64,000 nt of DNA from an uncultured Eubacteriales bacterium (GTDB taxonomy: Bacteria > Bacillota > Clostridia > Oscillospirales > Acutalibacteraceae), in contig CAKSWC010000006.1 of NCBI GenBank assembly GCA_934511365.1, forward strand, positions 1 to 64,000, in the 5' to 3' direction. Of the stretch, positions 22,527 to 31,845 are shown in pieces (position 1 is the stretch's first letter; each line of letters begins with the position of its first letter). The translations under genes and the position numbers were made by a program. The notes beneath the pieces were generated by a model. The model ran no database searches. It worked only from the letters and a program-made list of their open reading frames with translations, and had not been told where the DNA came from.

Positions 22527-23903
22527 TTATCTGTTGTTGATTCTGTATGTTGCGTAAGCAAGGAACCGGCCGCCGACAAAGTCGCAAGCAGTAACGATTA
22601 TGTATGACGGATAGACCGTGATGAAAAGGCCCTCGCTCATTGTTCCGGCGTTGGATTTGAGTTTCGGCTGAAGCGGGCCGGTCGTTCTCGGTGCTGCGCA
22701 GCTTGAAACGTGAACCATTGTTGCCGTTGTTCCTTCATAGTCGGTGATGTTGAGCCTTGCGTTGTAGCTTTGCATATCATAAGCAAAGTGTGAGTGACCG
22801 TTGAAGAATGTTACGTTCTTATATTCGGTGAGGAGGCTTCTGAAGCGCTTTTCGTCCTTGTTTCCGGTGCGGTAGGGGAGGGAGTATGACTCGCCGAAGT
22901 CATTGACAAGGTTGCCCTCGCCCATTTTGGGGTTGCCGTCAGGCGCGTTGAAGAAAGTGTGGAAGAAAAGATAGACTCTTTCGTTCTTATACGTTTCAAA
23001 CTGCTTCTCAAGCCAGTCAAGCTGCTTATCTGTAACAAGACGGACGCCGGGCGCGTAAACGCCGGAAATCTGAGAGAAGAAGATGAAAACATCGCCGTGG
23101 CTTTCCTCACCGCGGAAAACAAAGTCATAACCGTTATCGGCAACGGCAAGAACGCCCTCGCGCTTATCTTTTCCATAAACGCCCTTGTTGAGATATTTCT
23201 GCCACATTTTTGTGTTGAGCTTGTTTCCGCAGTCATGGTTTCCGCGGCAGGTAAAGACCGGGAAGTCGTGCTGGGCGGAATACTTTCCAACCTTTTTGAA
23301 AGAGCTTGTCTCTCCGGCAAAGGAGAGGTCGCCGCTCATTCCGACCATTGAAACGCCGAGACCGTCAAGGAAGTTGAGCGCTCTTGGGAAAGAGGTGTCG
23401 GACTTATCTTTGGTTCCGTCAAAGTATCTTCCGAAATGGACGTCGCTGAGGGCGCCGAAGGAATAGATTTTTCCGTCATAGGCGTTGATTTTTTCCGCCG
23501 GAACGGCGTCTTTGTCAAGAAGCTCGTTTTCAAAATAGAGCAAAACGGTCTGAGCGCCGTCGGGAATTGCAAGGAATTCGCTGAGAGTTTCGCTGCCCTT
23601 TCCGTTTTCAACATTGATTTTTGCAAAGCGTGAATACGGAATTTCCTTTCCGTCCGCGCTCTCGGCGGTGAGCTTTTCGCCCGCTTGGGTGCCCCAGAAA
23701 ACGCTGTATTCGCCGTCATAGTTTGAGGTGACAGAAACCGTGCCGCCGGCGCAGCCGGGGTCGCTGTCATTGAATGTGATAACGCAGTCGCTCTTAATTC
23801 CGCCGTCGGGCTTTTCCGGAGCGGCAGGAAGCGTGATGATGCCCCATGATATCAGCAAAGCCGTAATCATGGCAACAAGCTTTTTGAAAAACATTGAGTT
23901 CAT
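22527..23903 (-). CDS. exported calcineurin-like metallophosphoesterase
   Basis: This is a 458-residue protein with an N-terminal signal or anchor (hydrophobic 8-27). An N-terminal beta domain (about 35-145) precedes the phosphoesterase core. Its metal motifs occur in order: LSDVHFGRY, MSGDLSF, CRGNHD, a FFHTFF segment and NGHSHF. The dimetal site is therefore complete. It probably hydrolyses a phosphomonoester or phosphodiester outside the membrane, with unknown substrate. GAAAGGAG precedes the ATG. It is monocistronic. Confidence 0.85.
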   Translation of the reverse strand: MNSMFFKKLVAMITALLISWGIITLPAAPEKPDGGIKSDCVITFNDSDPGCAGGTVSVTSNYDGEYSVFWGTQAGEKLTAESADGKEIPYSRFAKINVENGKGSETLSEFLAIPDGAQTVLLYFENELLDKDAVPAEKINAYDGKIYSFGALSDVHFGRYFDGTKDKSDTSFPRALNFLDGLGVSMVGMSGDLSFAGETSSFKKVGKYSAQHDFPVFTCRGNHDCGNKLNTKMWQKYLNKGVYGKDKREGVLAVADNGYDFVFRGEESHGDVFIFFSQISGVYAPGVRLVTDKQLDWLEKQFETYKNERVYLFFHTFFNAPDGNPKMGEGNLVNDFGESYSLPYRTGNKDEKRFRSLLTEYKNVTFFNGHSHFAYDMQSYNARLNITDYEGTTATMVHVSSCAAPRTTGPLQPKLKSNAGTMSEGLFITVYPSYIIVTACDFVGGRFLAYATYRINNR

Positions 23904-23998
23904 TTTTTTGTTTTCTCCTTTCGGCTTTCGTGCTTTAGAATATATTTGCCAAGTACATTTTATTACGGGATTGTCCTTTTGTCAACCTTTAGTAAGCA

Positions 23999-24062
23999 AT
24001 GATTAACCGAAAAGCGAAAATCTTGACGGTGTATTTGCACTCTTAATTCAATAAGCGGTTAC
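23999..24062 (+). repeat. dispersed intergenic repeat, diverged copy
   Basis: ATGATTAACCGAAAAGCG, then CTTGACGGTGTATTTGCAC and TTAATTCAATAAGCGGTT, follow the layout of the copies at 34201-34248 and 34615-34672. It lies between divergent genes. Confidence 0.6.
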
Positions 24063-24108
24063 TTTCGATTTTCTTTTCCGTTTGCTTCAATTTTCTTTCC
24101 GTGTTTTC

Positions 24109-24137
24109 TTGCATTTGAATAATCTTTATAGTATAAT
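24109..24137 (+). promoter_or_regulatory. promoter of the ileS-like gene
   Basis: TTGCAT (24109-24114) and TATAAT (24132-24137) are 17 bases apart. The leader of about 90 bases is too short for a T-box, and none is visible. Confidence 0.75.
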
Positions 24138-24233
24138 AACTTGGTATATGTATCGCTTCGGCGCAAAAAACGCGGTTTCGTTTGAATTCCGCGCTTTTGC
24201 CGGGTGCAAATTTACGTTTGGAGGAACGAAAAA

Positions 24234-27200
24234 ATGGCTGAAACCGAGAAAAGCAACAGCTTTATCCAGATGGAACATGACATTCTCAAATTTTGGGAAG
24301 ACAATGATTGTTTCAACAAAAGAAAGGCGAAAAACGCCGGCCACGAACGCTTCAAGTTCATTGACGGCCCGATAACCGCCAACAACCCGATGGGTATCCA
24401 CCACGCATGGGGCAGAACGCTCAAGGATACTTTCATCAGATATAAATATATGAACGGCTATGACTGCCGCTGCCAGAACGGTTTTGACTCCCAGGGCCTC
24501 TGGGTTGAGGTTGAGGTTGAAAAAGAGCTCGGCTTCAAGACCAAAAAGGACATTGAAAACTACGGCATGGACAAGTTCACCAAAAAGTGCGTTGACCGCG
24601 TCAAGCACTTTTCCGGAATCATTGCCGAACAGTCCAAAAGGCTCGGCCAGTGGATGCAGTGGGATAACTCCTATTACACCAACACCGACCTCAACATTGA
24701 AGGCATTTGGTACTTCCTCAAAAAATGCGACGAAAACGGCTGGATTCAGCGCGAATATAAGCCGATGCCGTGGTGCCCGCGCTGCGGAACCTCGCTTTCC
24801 GAGCATGAGATGACCGGTTCATATAAGAACATTACCCACAATTCCGTTTTCTTCAAGCTTCCCGTTAAGGAGCTTTCTTCAAAAATCGTTGTTTGGACAA
24901 CAACTCCGTGGACCCTTTCCTCGAATGTTGCTCTTGCGGTCAATCCGGAAATTGATTATGTTGAAGTTAAAGTTAAAAGCGATGAGCAGACCCTTATCCT
25001 TGCAAAGAATGCAATCAAATATCTCGGCGATGACAAGCTTGAGGTTGTGAGAGCGCTCAAGGGCGCGGAGCTTGTTGGTCTCCATTTTGAAACCTGCTTC
25101 CCGGAATTTGACGCGCAGAAGAACATCGACCACAAAATCGTTGCGTGGGAGGATGTTGACGCTGAAGAGGGTACCGGCGTTGTTCACATTGCTCCCGGCT
25201 GCGGTATCGAGGATAACGAGCTTGGAAAAAGAATCGGCCTGCCGGAGGTTATGCCCGTTGACGATATGGGAATTTTCCTTCCCGGTTTCGGCTTCATGAC
25301 CGGAAAGGACAGCGCAAAAATCGCTCCCGAGGCTTTTGAAGAGCTTGAAAAAAGGAACAAGCTTTATAAAATCATGCCCATTGAACACAGCTACCCGGTC
25401 TGCTGGCGCTGCAAGAGCGAGGTCATTTTCCGCCTTGTTCCGGCGTGGTACATCAGAACCGCCGAGCTCAAGCCCAGACTTATAAAAGCTGCCGAATCCG
25501 TTAAGTGGGAACCTGAATCGAACGGAAAGAGAATGGTTGACTGGCTCAACAACATGGGCGACTGGAATATTTCAAGAAAGCGCTATTACGGAATGCCGCT
25601 TCCGTTCTATGTCTGCGAAAAATGCGGCCACGTTCACGTTGTCGGAAGCAAAAAGGAACTGCGTGAGCTTGCCGTTGACCCGGCAAAGGTTGACGCACTG
25701 CCCGAGCTTCACCGCCCGTGGATCGACTCGGTTGAAATCAAGTGTCCCGAATGCGGCGAAAGCGTGAAGCGTGTTTCGGAAATCGGAGACGTTTGGCTTG
25801 ACGCCGGCATTGTTCCGTTTTCAACAACCGGCTATTTTACCGATAAGGAAGAATGGAAGAAGAATTATCCGGCCGACTGGATTGTTGAAATGCGCGAGCA
25901 GGTTCGCCTCTGGTTCTATTCAATGCTCTTCATGAGCACCGTTCTTGAGGACAGAGCGCCGTATAAGCGCGTTCTCTGCCACAGCAGCGTTGTTGCCGAG
26001 GACGGCTCAAAGTTTTCAAAAACCGGTTTCATGATCCGCTTTGATGAGGCGGCGGAAAAAATCGGTGCAGACACCGTCAGATATATGTACGCCGGCGCAC
26101 CCGTTGCGAACGATGTCCGCTTCGGCTTCAACCTTGGCGATGAGGCAAGAAGAAAACTCCTCTCCTTCTGGAACACCTATACCTTCTTTGAGACCTACGC
26201 AAGACTTGACAAGCCGAATTTTGAGGGCTATACCCCGGACAAGAGCGCAATGACCGTTACCGACCGCTGGCTTGTTACAAGAACGAACGAGTTCATCAGA
26301 AAAGCAACGGCCCAGATGGACGATTTCAAAGCATACAATGTTATCAAGGAATTTGAAGTTTTTGTTGACGATATTTCAAACTGGTACATCAGAACCAACC
26401 GCCGCCGCTTCTGGAAAACCGGAGATGAAAAGGACAAGACCCTTGCTTATTGGGTGCTGTTCAACGCAATCAACACCTGCGTAAAGGTTATGGCTCCGAT
26501 CATTCCGTTCATGACCGAGGAAATTTGGCAGAACCTCACCCGCCGCGTTCTTCCGTCAAGCGAGCTTTCCGTTCACCTTTCCGATTGGCCGAAGGAAATT
26601 GAAGGCTTTGAGGATGACGGAATCCTTTCTCAGACTGCGGACGCAAGAGAGGTTATCGCCGTTGCAATGAGACTGCGCAACGAGCACCAGATTAAAGTCC
26701 GTCAGCCGCTTTCAACCCTTTATATCGCCTGCGACGACGCTGAGGCGGAAAAAATCAAGACCTTTGAAAAGAACATTCTTGACGAGCTCAACATCAAAAA
26801 GCTTGTTCATGTTTCGGATAATTCCGTTCTTGAGGATAACTTCCTTGCGGTCAACTTCCGTGCCGCGGGCGCAGTTCTCAAACAGAACGTCAACAAAATG
26901 AAGCAGGCGCTTGAAAACGCTTCAAAGGAAGAAATGGCTTTTTACACCGAAAAGGCCAAGAACGGCGAAAAAGTTCTTGTCAAGGGCTTTGACGAGGCTT
27001 ATGACAGCTCAATCTTCACCGTTATGACAAAGACCAAGGACGGCATCGTTTCCGCTGAATGCCAGAACAAGACCGTTGTTGCGCTTGATGTTACCCTCAC
27101 CGAAGACCTCATCAAAGAGGGCGCGGTCAGAGACGTTGTCCGCCAGTGTCAGCTTCTCAGAAAAGAGGCAGGCTATGAGGTTGAGCAGAGGGTTGTTCTT

Positions 27201-27374
27201 TGGATTTCTTCCGGCAGCGAATTCATTATGAACGCACTCAAGGAAAACGCCGGCCACATGAAAAACGAGCTTCTTGCCGATGACATCGTTTTTGGCAAAG
27301 CGGCGGAAAGCGACCTTGAAAAGACCTTTGACGTTGGCGAGGATAAAGTTACCGCCGCGGTTAAAAAGGCATAA
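24234..27374 (+). CDS. ileS: isoleucyl-tRNA synthetase-like class I tRNA ligase
   Basis: This is a 1046-residue class I synthetase of the Ile/Val/Leu group. The ATP motif is GIHHAWG in place of HIGH, and the KMSKS loop is GSKFSKTG. The N-terminal strand reads NGFDSQGLWVEVEVE where most IleRS have a GWDxHGLP motif. An editing insertion has WTTTPWTLSSN, VNNMGDWNISRKRYYG-type sequence precedes the zinc-like CEKCG / CPECG cysteines, and an anticodon-binding helical domain follows. IleRS is the best family match, but the core motifs are divergent, so the amino acid should be taken as probable. GGAGG precedes the ATG. Confidence 0.82.
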   Translation: MAETEKSNSFIQMEHDILKFWEDNDCFNKRKAKNAGHERFKFIDGPITANNPMGIHHAWGRTLKDTFIRYKYMNGYDCRCQNGFDSQGLWVEVEVEKELGFKTKKDIENYGMDKFTKKCVDRVKHFSGIIAEQSKRLGQWMQWDNSYYTNTDLNIEGIWYFLKKCDENGWIQREYKPMPWCPRCGTSLSEHEMTGSYKNITHNSVFFKLPVKELSSKIVVWTTTPWTLSSNVALAVNPEIDYVEVKVKSDEQTLILAKNAIKYLGDDKLEVVRALKGAELVGLHFETCFPEFDAQKNIDHKIVAWEDVDAEEGTGVVHIAPGCGIEDNELGKRIGLPEVMPVDDMGIFLPGFGFMTGKDSAKIAPEAFEELEKRNKLYKIMPIEHSYPVCWRCKSEVIFRLVPAWYIRTAELKPRLIKAAESVKWEPESNGKRMVDWLNNMGDWNISRKRYYGMPLPFYVCEKCGHVHVVGSKKELRELAVDPAKVDALPELHRPWIDSVEIKCPECGESVKRVSEIGDVWLDAGIVPFSTTGYFTDKEEWKKNYPADWIVEMREQVRLWFYSMLFMSTVLEDRAPYKRVLCHSSVVAEDGSKFSKTGFMIRFDEAAEKIGADTVRYMYAGAPVANDVRFGFNLGDEARRKLLSFWNTYTFFETYARLDKPNFEGYTPDKSAMTVTDRWLVTRTNEFIRKATAQMDDFKAYNVIKEFEVFVDDISNWYIRTNRRRFWKTGDEKDKTLAYWVLFNAINTCVKVMAPIIPFMTEEIWQNLTRRVLPSSELSVHLSDWPKEIEGFEDDGILSQTADAREVIAVAMRLRNEHQIKVRQPLSTLYIACDDAEAEKIKTFEKNILDELNIKKLVHVSDNSVLEDNFLAVNFRAAGAVLKQNVNKMKQALENASKEEMAFYTEKAKNGEKVLVKGFDEAYDSSIFTVMTKTKDGIVSAECQNKTVVALDVTLTEDLIKEGAVRDVVRQCQLLRKEAGYEVEQRVVLWISSGSEFIMNALKENAGHMKNELLADDIVFGKAAESDLEKTFDVGEDKVTAAVKKA

Positions 27375-27445
27375 CAAATTTGAAAAAGGGGACTGCTCCC
27401 GAGGGGTAGCCCCCAACAATGTAATTATAGAAAGGATCTGCACCA

Positions 27446-28888
27446 ATGGCACAGCAGAAAAAAATGGTTGAGGACATCACCTCAATGGAAGAGGACTTTG
27501 CCAAATGGTATACCGATATCGTTAAAAAGGCGGAGCTTATTGAATATACGAGCGTAAAGGGCTGCATGGTTATCCGCCCTTACGGCTATGCAATTTGGGA
27601 GAACATTCAGCGCATTCTTGACGGAATGTTCAAGGATACCGGCCACGAGAACGTCAATATGCCGATGTTCATTCCGGAGAGCCTCCTTCAAAAGGAAAAA
27701 GACCACGTTGAAGGCTTTGCTCCGGAAGTTGCTTGGGTCACTCACGGCGGAAGCGAAAAGCTTGAGGAAAGGCTTTGTGTCCGTCCGACCTCGGAAACGC
27801 TCTTTTGCGAGCACTACGCAAACATTGTTCATTCATACCGTGACCTGCCCAAGCTTTATAACCAGTGGGTCAGCGTTGTCCGCTGGGAGAAAACCACGCG
27901 TCCGTTCCTCAGAAGCCGCGAGTTCCTTTGGCAGGAGGGTCACACTATCCACGCAACCGCCGAGGAGGCGATTGAGGAAACGGAAAGAATGCTCAATGTC
28001 TATGCCGACTTCTGTGAAAAATATCTTGCAATTCCCGTTGTTAAGGGCAAAAAGACAGAAAGCGATAAGTTCGCCGGCGCGGTTTCAACCTATGCCATTG
28101 AAGCGCTCATGCATGACGGAAAGGCTCTTCAGGCCGGAACATCGCATTATTTCGGTGACGGTTTTGCAAAAGCATTCGGCATCCAGTATCAGAGCCGTGA
28201 AAACAAACTTGAATATCCGCACCAGACTTCCTGGGGCATGACAACAAGAATGATTGGCGCAATCATCATGACCCACGGCGACAACAACGGACTTGTTCTT
28301 CCACCGGCGGTGGCTCCCATTCAGGCCGTTGTCATTCCTGTTGCACAGCACAAGCCGGGCGTTCTTGAAAAGGCGGGAGAGCTTACTGCAAGACTCAAAG
28401 CCTCACACATCAGAGTGAAGCTTGACGACAGCGACAACAGCCCCGGCTGGAAATATTCCGAATATGAGATGAAGGGCGTTCCTGTTCGCATTGAGCTTGG
28501 ACCGCGCGACATTGAAAACAACCAGTGCGTTCTTGTTACGCGCCACAACAGGGAAAAGACCGTTGTCTCGCTCGATGAACTTGAGCACGCAGTTGGCGAA
28601 AAGCTTAAAGAGGTTCATGACGCGCTCTATAAATCCGCGCTCGAAAACCGCGAGAGAAGAACCTATGCCTGCACCTCGCTTGAAGAAATTACAAAAACCC
28701 TTGAGGAAAAGGGAGACGGCTTTGTTAAAGCCATGTGGTGCGGTGATGAAGCCTGCGAGGATAAGGTTAAGGAAGTTACCGGAGTCGGCTCGCGCTGCAT
28801 TCCCCTTGAACAGGAGCAGCTTTCAGACACCTGCGTCTGCTGCGGAAAAAAAGCGAAGTATATGGTTTATTGGGGCAAGGCATATTAA
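27446..28888 (+). CDS. proS: prolyl-tRNA synthetase, short archaeal/eukaryotic-like form
   Basis: This is a 480-residue class II synthetase. The class II motifs are visible as GCMVIRPYGYAIWENIQ, VRPTSETLF, RSREFLWQEGHT and the HQTSWGMTTRMIGA block. The C-terminal anticodon domain is followed by a zinc-like tail with cysteines in CGDEAC and CVCCGKKA, and the protein ends in a Tyr as in this form. It lacks the inserted editing domain of long bacterial ProRS. It follows ileS by 71 bases and is probably co-transcribed. Confidence 0.95.
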   Translation: MAQQKKMVEDITSMEEDFAKWYTDIVKKAELIEYTSVKGCMVIRPYGYAIWENIQRILDGMFKDTGHENVNMPMFIPESLLQKEKDHVEGFAPEVAWVTHGGSEKLEERLCVRPTSETLFCEHYANIVHSYRDLPKLYNQWVSVVRWEKTTRPFLRSREFLWQEGHTIHATAEEAIEETERMLNVYADFCEKYLAIPVVKGKKTESDKFAGAVSTYAIEALMHDGKALQAGTSHYFGDGFAKAFGIQYQSRENKLEYPHQTSWGMTTRMIGAIIMTHGDNNGLVLPPAVAPIQAVVIPVAQHKPGVLEKAGELTARLKASHIRVKLDDSDNSPGWKYSEYEMKGVPVRIELGPRDIENNQCVLVTRHNREKTVVSLDELEHAVGEKLKEVHDALYKSALENRERRTYACTSLEEITKTLEEKGDGFVKAMWCGDEACEDKVKEVTGVGSRCIPLEQEQLSDTCVCCGKKAKYMVYWGKAY

Positions 28889-28925
28889 TTGATTGATAAA
28901 CAATCAAAGGGGCGTTGCATTGAGG

Positions 28926-28958
28926 GAGGCAATTCGTAAGGAAGTTGCCTCCTTTTTT
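28926..28958 (+). terminator. terminator after proS
   Basis: GGAGGCAA and GTTGCCTCC arms are followed by six T residues. The AT-rich restriction-modification island begins after it. Confidence 0.82.
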
Positions 28959-29093
28959 GAATTTTTATATCTTGTGTCAGATGAATTTGACTCAATAGTA
29001 ATCATGCTTACGTCAAGAATGATTTTTATAAATTTCCCGTGTTGCGTATATGAAATTTATGTCCTCTTTTGTCCACTAATTTCCACTATTGTG

Positions 29094-29122
29094 TTGACGG
29101 TTAATATACGATATGTTATAAT
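29094..29122 (+). promoter_or_regulatory. promoter of the restriction-modification operon
   Basis: TTGACG (29094-29099) and TATAAT (29117-29122) are 17 bases apart. Confidence 0.8.
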
Positions 29123-29151
29123 ACACAAAAATAGGGGGGAGGATATGCCTT

Positions 29152-30432
29152 ATGCATACTGATTTGTTAACTGTTTCACAAACGGCTGAATATTTGCAAT
29201 TGTCCGAAAAAACTGTACGACGTCTAATCAATGATGGAAGGCTACAAGCATCAAAATTGGCCAATCGATCATGGCGTATTAGAGCATGCGATATTAATGA
29301 TTATGTGTCTGCTACATCAAATTCAAAGTCATTTGCAGAAAGCGAACAGAGTATCTTAACAATGATTCCACAAGTTGAGTCTACAGAAGGATGGTCTTCC
29401 GCTCCCAAACTTATCTCTCTTTTCTCTGGGTGTGGTGGTATGGATGCAGGTTTTAAAAAAGCAGGATTCAACATTGTTTATGCAAACGATTTTGACGCAG
29501 ATGCCCAAGCTGTTTATTCACTCAATTTGGGAAAAATTGATAAGCGAGATATTCTAACTGTTGAAGAAGATGAAATACCAGATGGTGACATTTTAACAGC
29601 GGGATTTCCTTGTCAGCCTTTTTCAAATGCTGGAAGTCGCAGAGGTGTTCACGATTCTAGAGGAATGTTATATAAGGAATGCCTGCGTATTATCAACCGC
29701 AAAATGCCTAAAGTGATCGTGTTTGAAAATGTTAAAGGTCTCCTATCTACAAAATACATAGACGGAAGAAGTTTGTCAGAAGTAATCATTGAAGACTTAT
29801 CTAATATGAATGGCATTGGATATAATGTCGTATATCAACTTGTTAATGCCTCTGATTATGGAGTTCCACAAAATCGTCAGCGTGTTATTTTTGTAGGGGT
29901 ACGTAAAGATCTTGAAAAAATATTTAAATTTCCTAAAAAACAGAGCAAAGATAATTTAACTCTACGATATGTTCTAAATGTTCCAGCGGGAATTGAGAAT
30001 AATGTAGATTGGCCTTTTTCACCACAAGCGCTGGAGATGATCGCATATATTAATGAAGGTGGTTCATGGAAAGATGTTCCTTATGAGCACTTGGCTCCTC
30101 GCTTCCAAAAAATACGTGACAATATGAAAAAATATCATTCGCCGAATTTCTATAGACGCTTTTCAAGAGATGAGATTTGCGGAACAATTACCGCCTCGGC
30201 ACAACCTGAAAACTGTGGAATAATTCATCCAACGGAGAATAGAAGATATACGGTTCGTGAAGTTGCACGTATCCAAACCTTCCCAGATGACTTCAAATTC
30301 ATCACAGATACACCTAAAAGTATTACGGCGATGTATAAAGTAATTGGTAATGCCGTCCCAGTTACATTGGCATACAATATTGCTAAGGCAATCATGGATC
30401 AGATTTTTACATTTGTTACCAACAATGAATAA
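29152..30432 (+). CDS. DNA (cytosine-5) methyltransferase with N-terminal HTH
   Basis: This is a 426-residue protein. Residues 5-53 form an excisionase/MerR-like helix-turn-helix (TVSQTAEYLQLSEKTVRRLI). From residue 86 it is a C5-methyltransferase: LISLFSGCGGMDAGF (SAM site), GFPCQPFSNAGSR with catalytic Cys154, FENVKGLLS, QNRQRVIFVG, a target-recognition region and a final GNAVPVTLA. The N-terminal HTH could let it repress its own operon, a common control in type II systems. The ATG at 29152 lies nine bases after GGGGGGAGG. An upstream ATG (29144) opens only five codons. The gene and its two partners are clearly AT-richer than their surroundings. Confidence 0.93.
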   Translation: MHTDLLTVSQTAEYLQLSEKTVRRLINDGRLQASKLANRSWRIRACDINDYVSATSNSKSFAESEQSILTMIPQVESTEGWSSAPKLISLFSGCGGMDAGFKKAGFNIVYANDFDADAQAVYSLNLGKIDKRDILTVEEDEIPDGDILTAGFPCQPFSNAGSRRGVHDSRGMLYKECLRIINRKMPKVIVFENVKGLLSTKYIDGRSLSEVIIEDLSNMNGIGYNVVYQLVNASDYGVPQNRQRVIFVGVRKDLEKIFKFPKKQSKDNLTLRYVLNVPAGIENNVDWPFSPQALEMIAYINEGGSWKDVPYEHLAPRFQKIRDNMKKYHSPNFYRRFSRDEICGTITASAQPENCGIIHPTENRRYTVREVARIQTFPDDFKFITDTPKSITAMYKVIGNAVPVTLAYNIAKAIMDQIFTFVTNNE

Positions 30433-30444
30433 GGGAGAGAAAAT

Positions 30445-31845
30445 ATGAATACCGATAAGGCTTATTTGCTTGGGTTGATAATTGGTGGCGGTATATTTGG
30501 TAATGCTGAAGATGTGTTCCGAATCCGTTTGCCATATAAAAAATGGGGTTCTTATGTTGAAAATCCTCAAAGAGCAGGTCAGATTGCGGGAGATATTCTG
30601 CGAAAAGTTGGTCAAATGTTTAGGGCTGTATATGATCTGTCCGTTCAATACGAAGCAACTCCGGGTGGAACATGGATAATTTTATGTGAAGGAAATATTA
30701 CTGAAGTACGTGAAGATTTGATACGATATGGTGTCACTTGTGAAGGTGAAATACGAGGAAATGCTGACATAAGTAGAATTATTCCGGATTTGGTAGATGA
30801 TAATTTGAAAAGACGCTTTGTTGCTGGTCTTGCTGACACAATTGGAAGTATGGCAAAATCGCAAAGAAGATTTTCAGATGAACATCAGATTCTCTCATTT
30901 GAGATTAAAGGATACAACTTCCAGTTCGTGTGCGAACTGTGCAGATTGCTTTATAGCATAAACTGTATTCCGGATCAAGTTAACTGGAACCATCCTAACA
31001 TTCAATGTCCTAGTGATCCATATTATTCACAGTGGAACAAAGGATTCAAATTACGTATATTGCTTGATCAGTATGCTCGCTTTGGTGCTTTTGCGTTTAG
31101 AACAAAAGCAGAGGCTTCAAATGAGAACCGCAGTTTGCAACAACAAACACATGAGGCGGAACAATGTGAAAATCGAAATTTTCATGTAACGCCATCTTCG
31201 GTGCACCCAGCTGAAAATGACCATCGCTTACCCGATATTATCAGAGGCGGACACTATCTACATTTTAGGCATTTTTGTACCGTTCTTGGTTGTGAACACG
31301 CTCCATATAGAGAAATTTGTAATTGTTTTGAAAACCTTGGAGACTTGATCATTCCGTTTCCGATTCTTTGTAAAGACACAAATCTTCGTATTGAAGAACT
31401 TGTTCATTCTGATCCGCTTATGGATCAAAGAACATATGCAACAGAAAACGTGAAAATTGTTTCTTTGCTGACGATTTATAATGAGAATGCGGATGCGTTG
31501 ATTTACGGTAACGGTGTTCGCACAGGGTACCCAATTACTGAAGTTCTTCAAGCGGTGGCATATGTTATTGCTAATGAGGATGAACTGTATGGAAAGCGTC
31601 CTAAGGGTGGTTATATTCAAATAATTGAGCACCATATTTCAATAAATGAGGGTGAATGTGTTGAAATCCGATGCCCAGACCTTCTCACTCCACTTATAAT
31701 TGTGGGTAATGGCAGAGGCGCTTTGATTGGAGCATGTAATCCAGATGTTTACAGCGGATTGGTTACTCGTGATCCCAATAATGAGTATAAATTACTTGTT
31801 CGTCAAGTTACGGAGGAGGATTTAAGAAATGCCAATCAGACGTAA
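30445..31845 (+). CDS. LAGLIDADG-like protein of the restriction-modification operon
   Basis: This is a 466-residue protein. Two motifs look like degenerate LAGLIDADG helices: AYLLGLIIGGGIFG (residues 6-19) and RFVAGLADTIGSM (124-136), with the usual following strand and lariat-like sequence. The catalytic aspartate is replaced in both, by Gly15 and Ile133. The protein may thus bind DNA without cutting it. Residues 270-460 form a second, unrecognised domain. It sits between the methyltransferase (12-base gap) and the PD-(D/E)XK gene (17-base overlap), so it is probably a subunit of the cognate restriction enzyme. The homing-endonuclease-like reading is from motif pattern only. Confidence 0.6.
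   Translation: MNTDKAYLLGLIIGGGIFGNAEDVFRIRLPYKKWGSYVENPQRAGQIAGDILRKVGQMFRAVYDLSVQYEATPGGTWIILCEGNITEVREDLIRYGVTCEGEIRGNADISRIIPDLVDDNLKRRFVAGLADTIGSMAKSQRRFSDEHQILSFEIKGYNFQFVCELCRLLYSINCIPDQVNWNHPNIQCPSDPYYSQWNKGFKLRILLDQYARFGAFAFRTKAEASNENRSLQQQTHEAEQCENRNFHVTPSSVHPAENDHRLPDIIRGGHYLHFRHFCTVLGCEHAPYREICNCFENLGDLIIPFPILCKDTNLRIEELVHSDPLMDQRTYATENVKIVSLLTIYNENADALIYGNGVRTGYPITEVLQAVAYVIANEDELYGKRPKGGYIQIIEHHISINEGECVEIRCPDLLTPLIIVGNGRGALIGACNPDVYSGLVTRDPNNEYKLLVRQVTEEDLRNANQT

Noticed and set aside
24063..24233. T-box leader for the IleRS-like gene
   Set aside because: There is no GGGTGGNACCGCG-type core, and the leader after the promoter is only about 90 bases.
24126..24806. 226-codon minus-strand frame opposite ileS
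   Set aside because: It is a shadow of the ileS coding strand and shows codon-bias mirror composition only.
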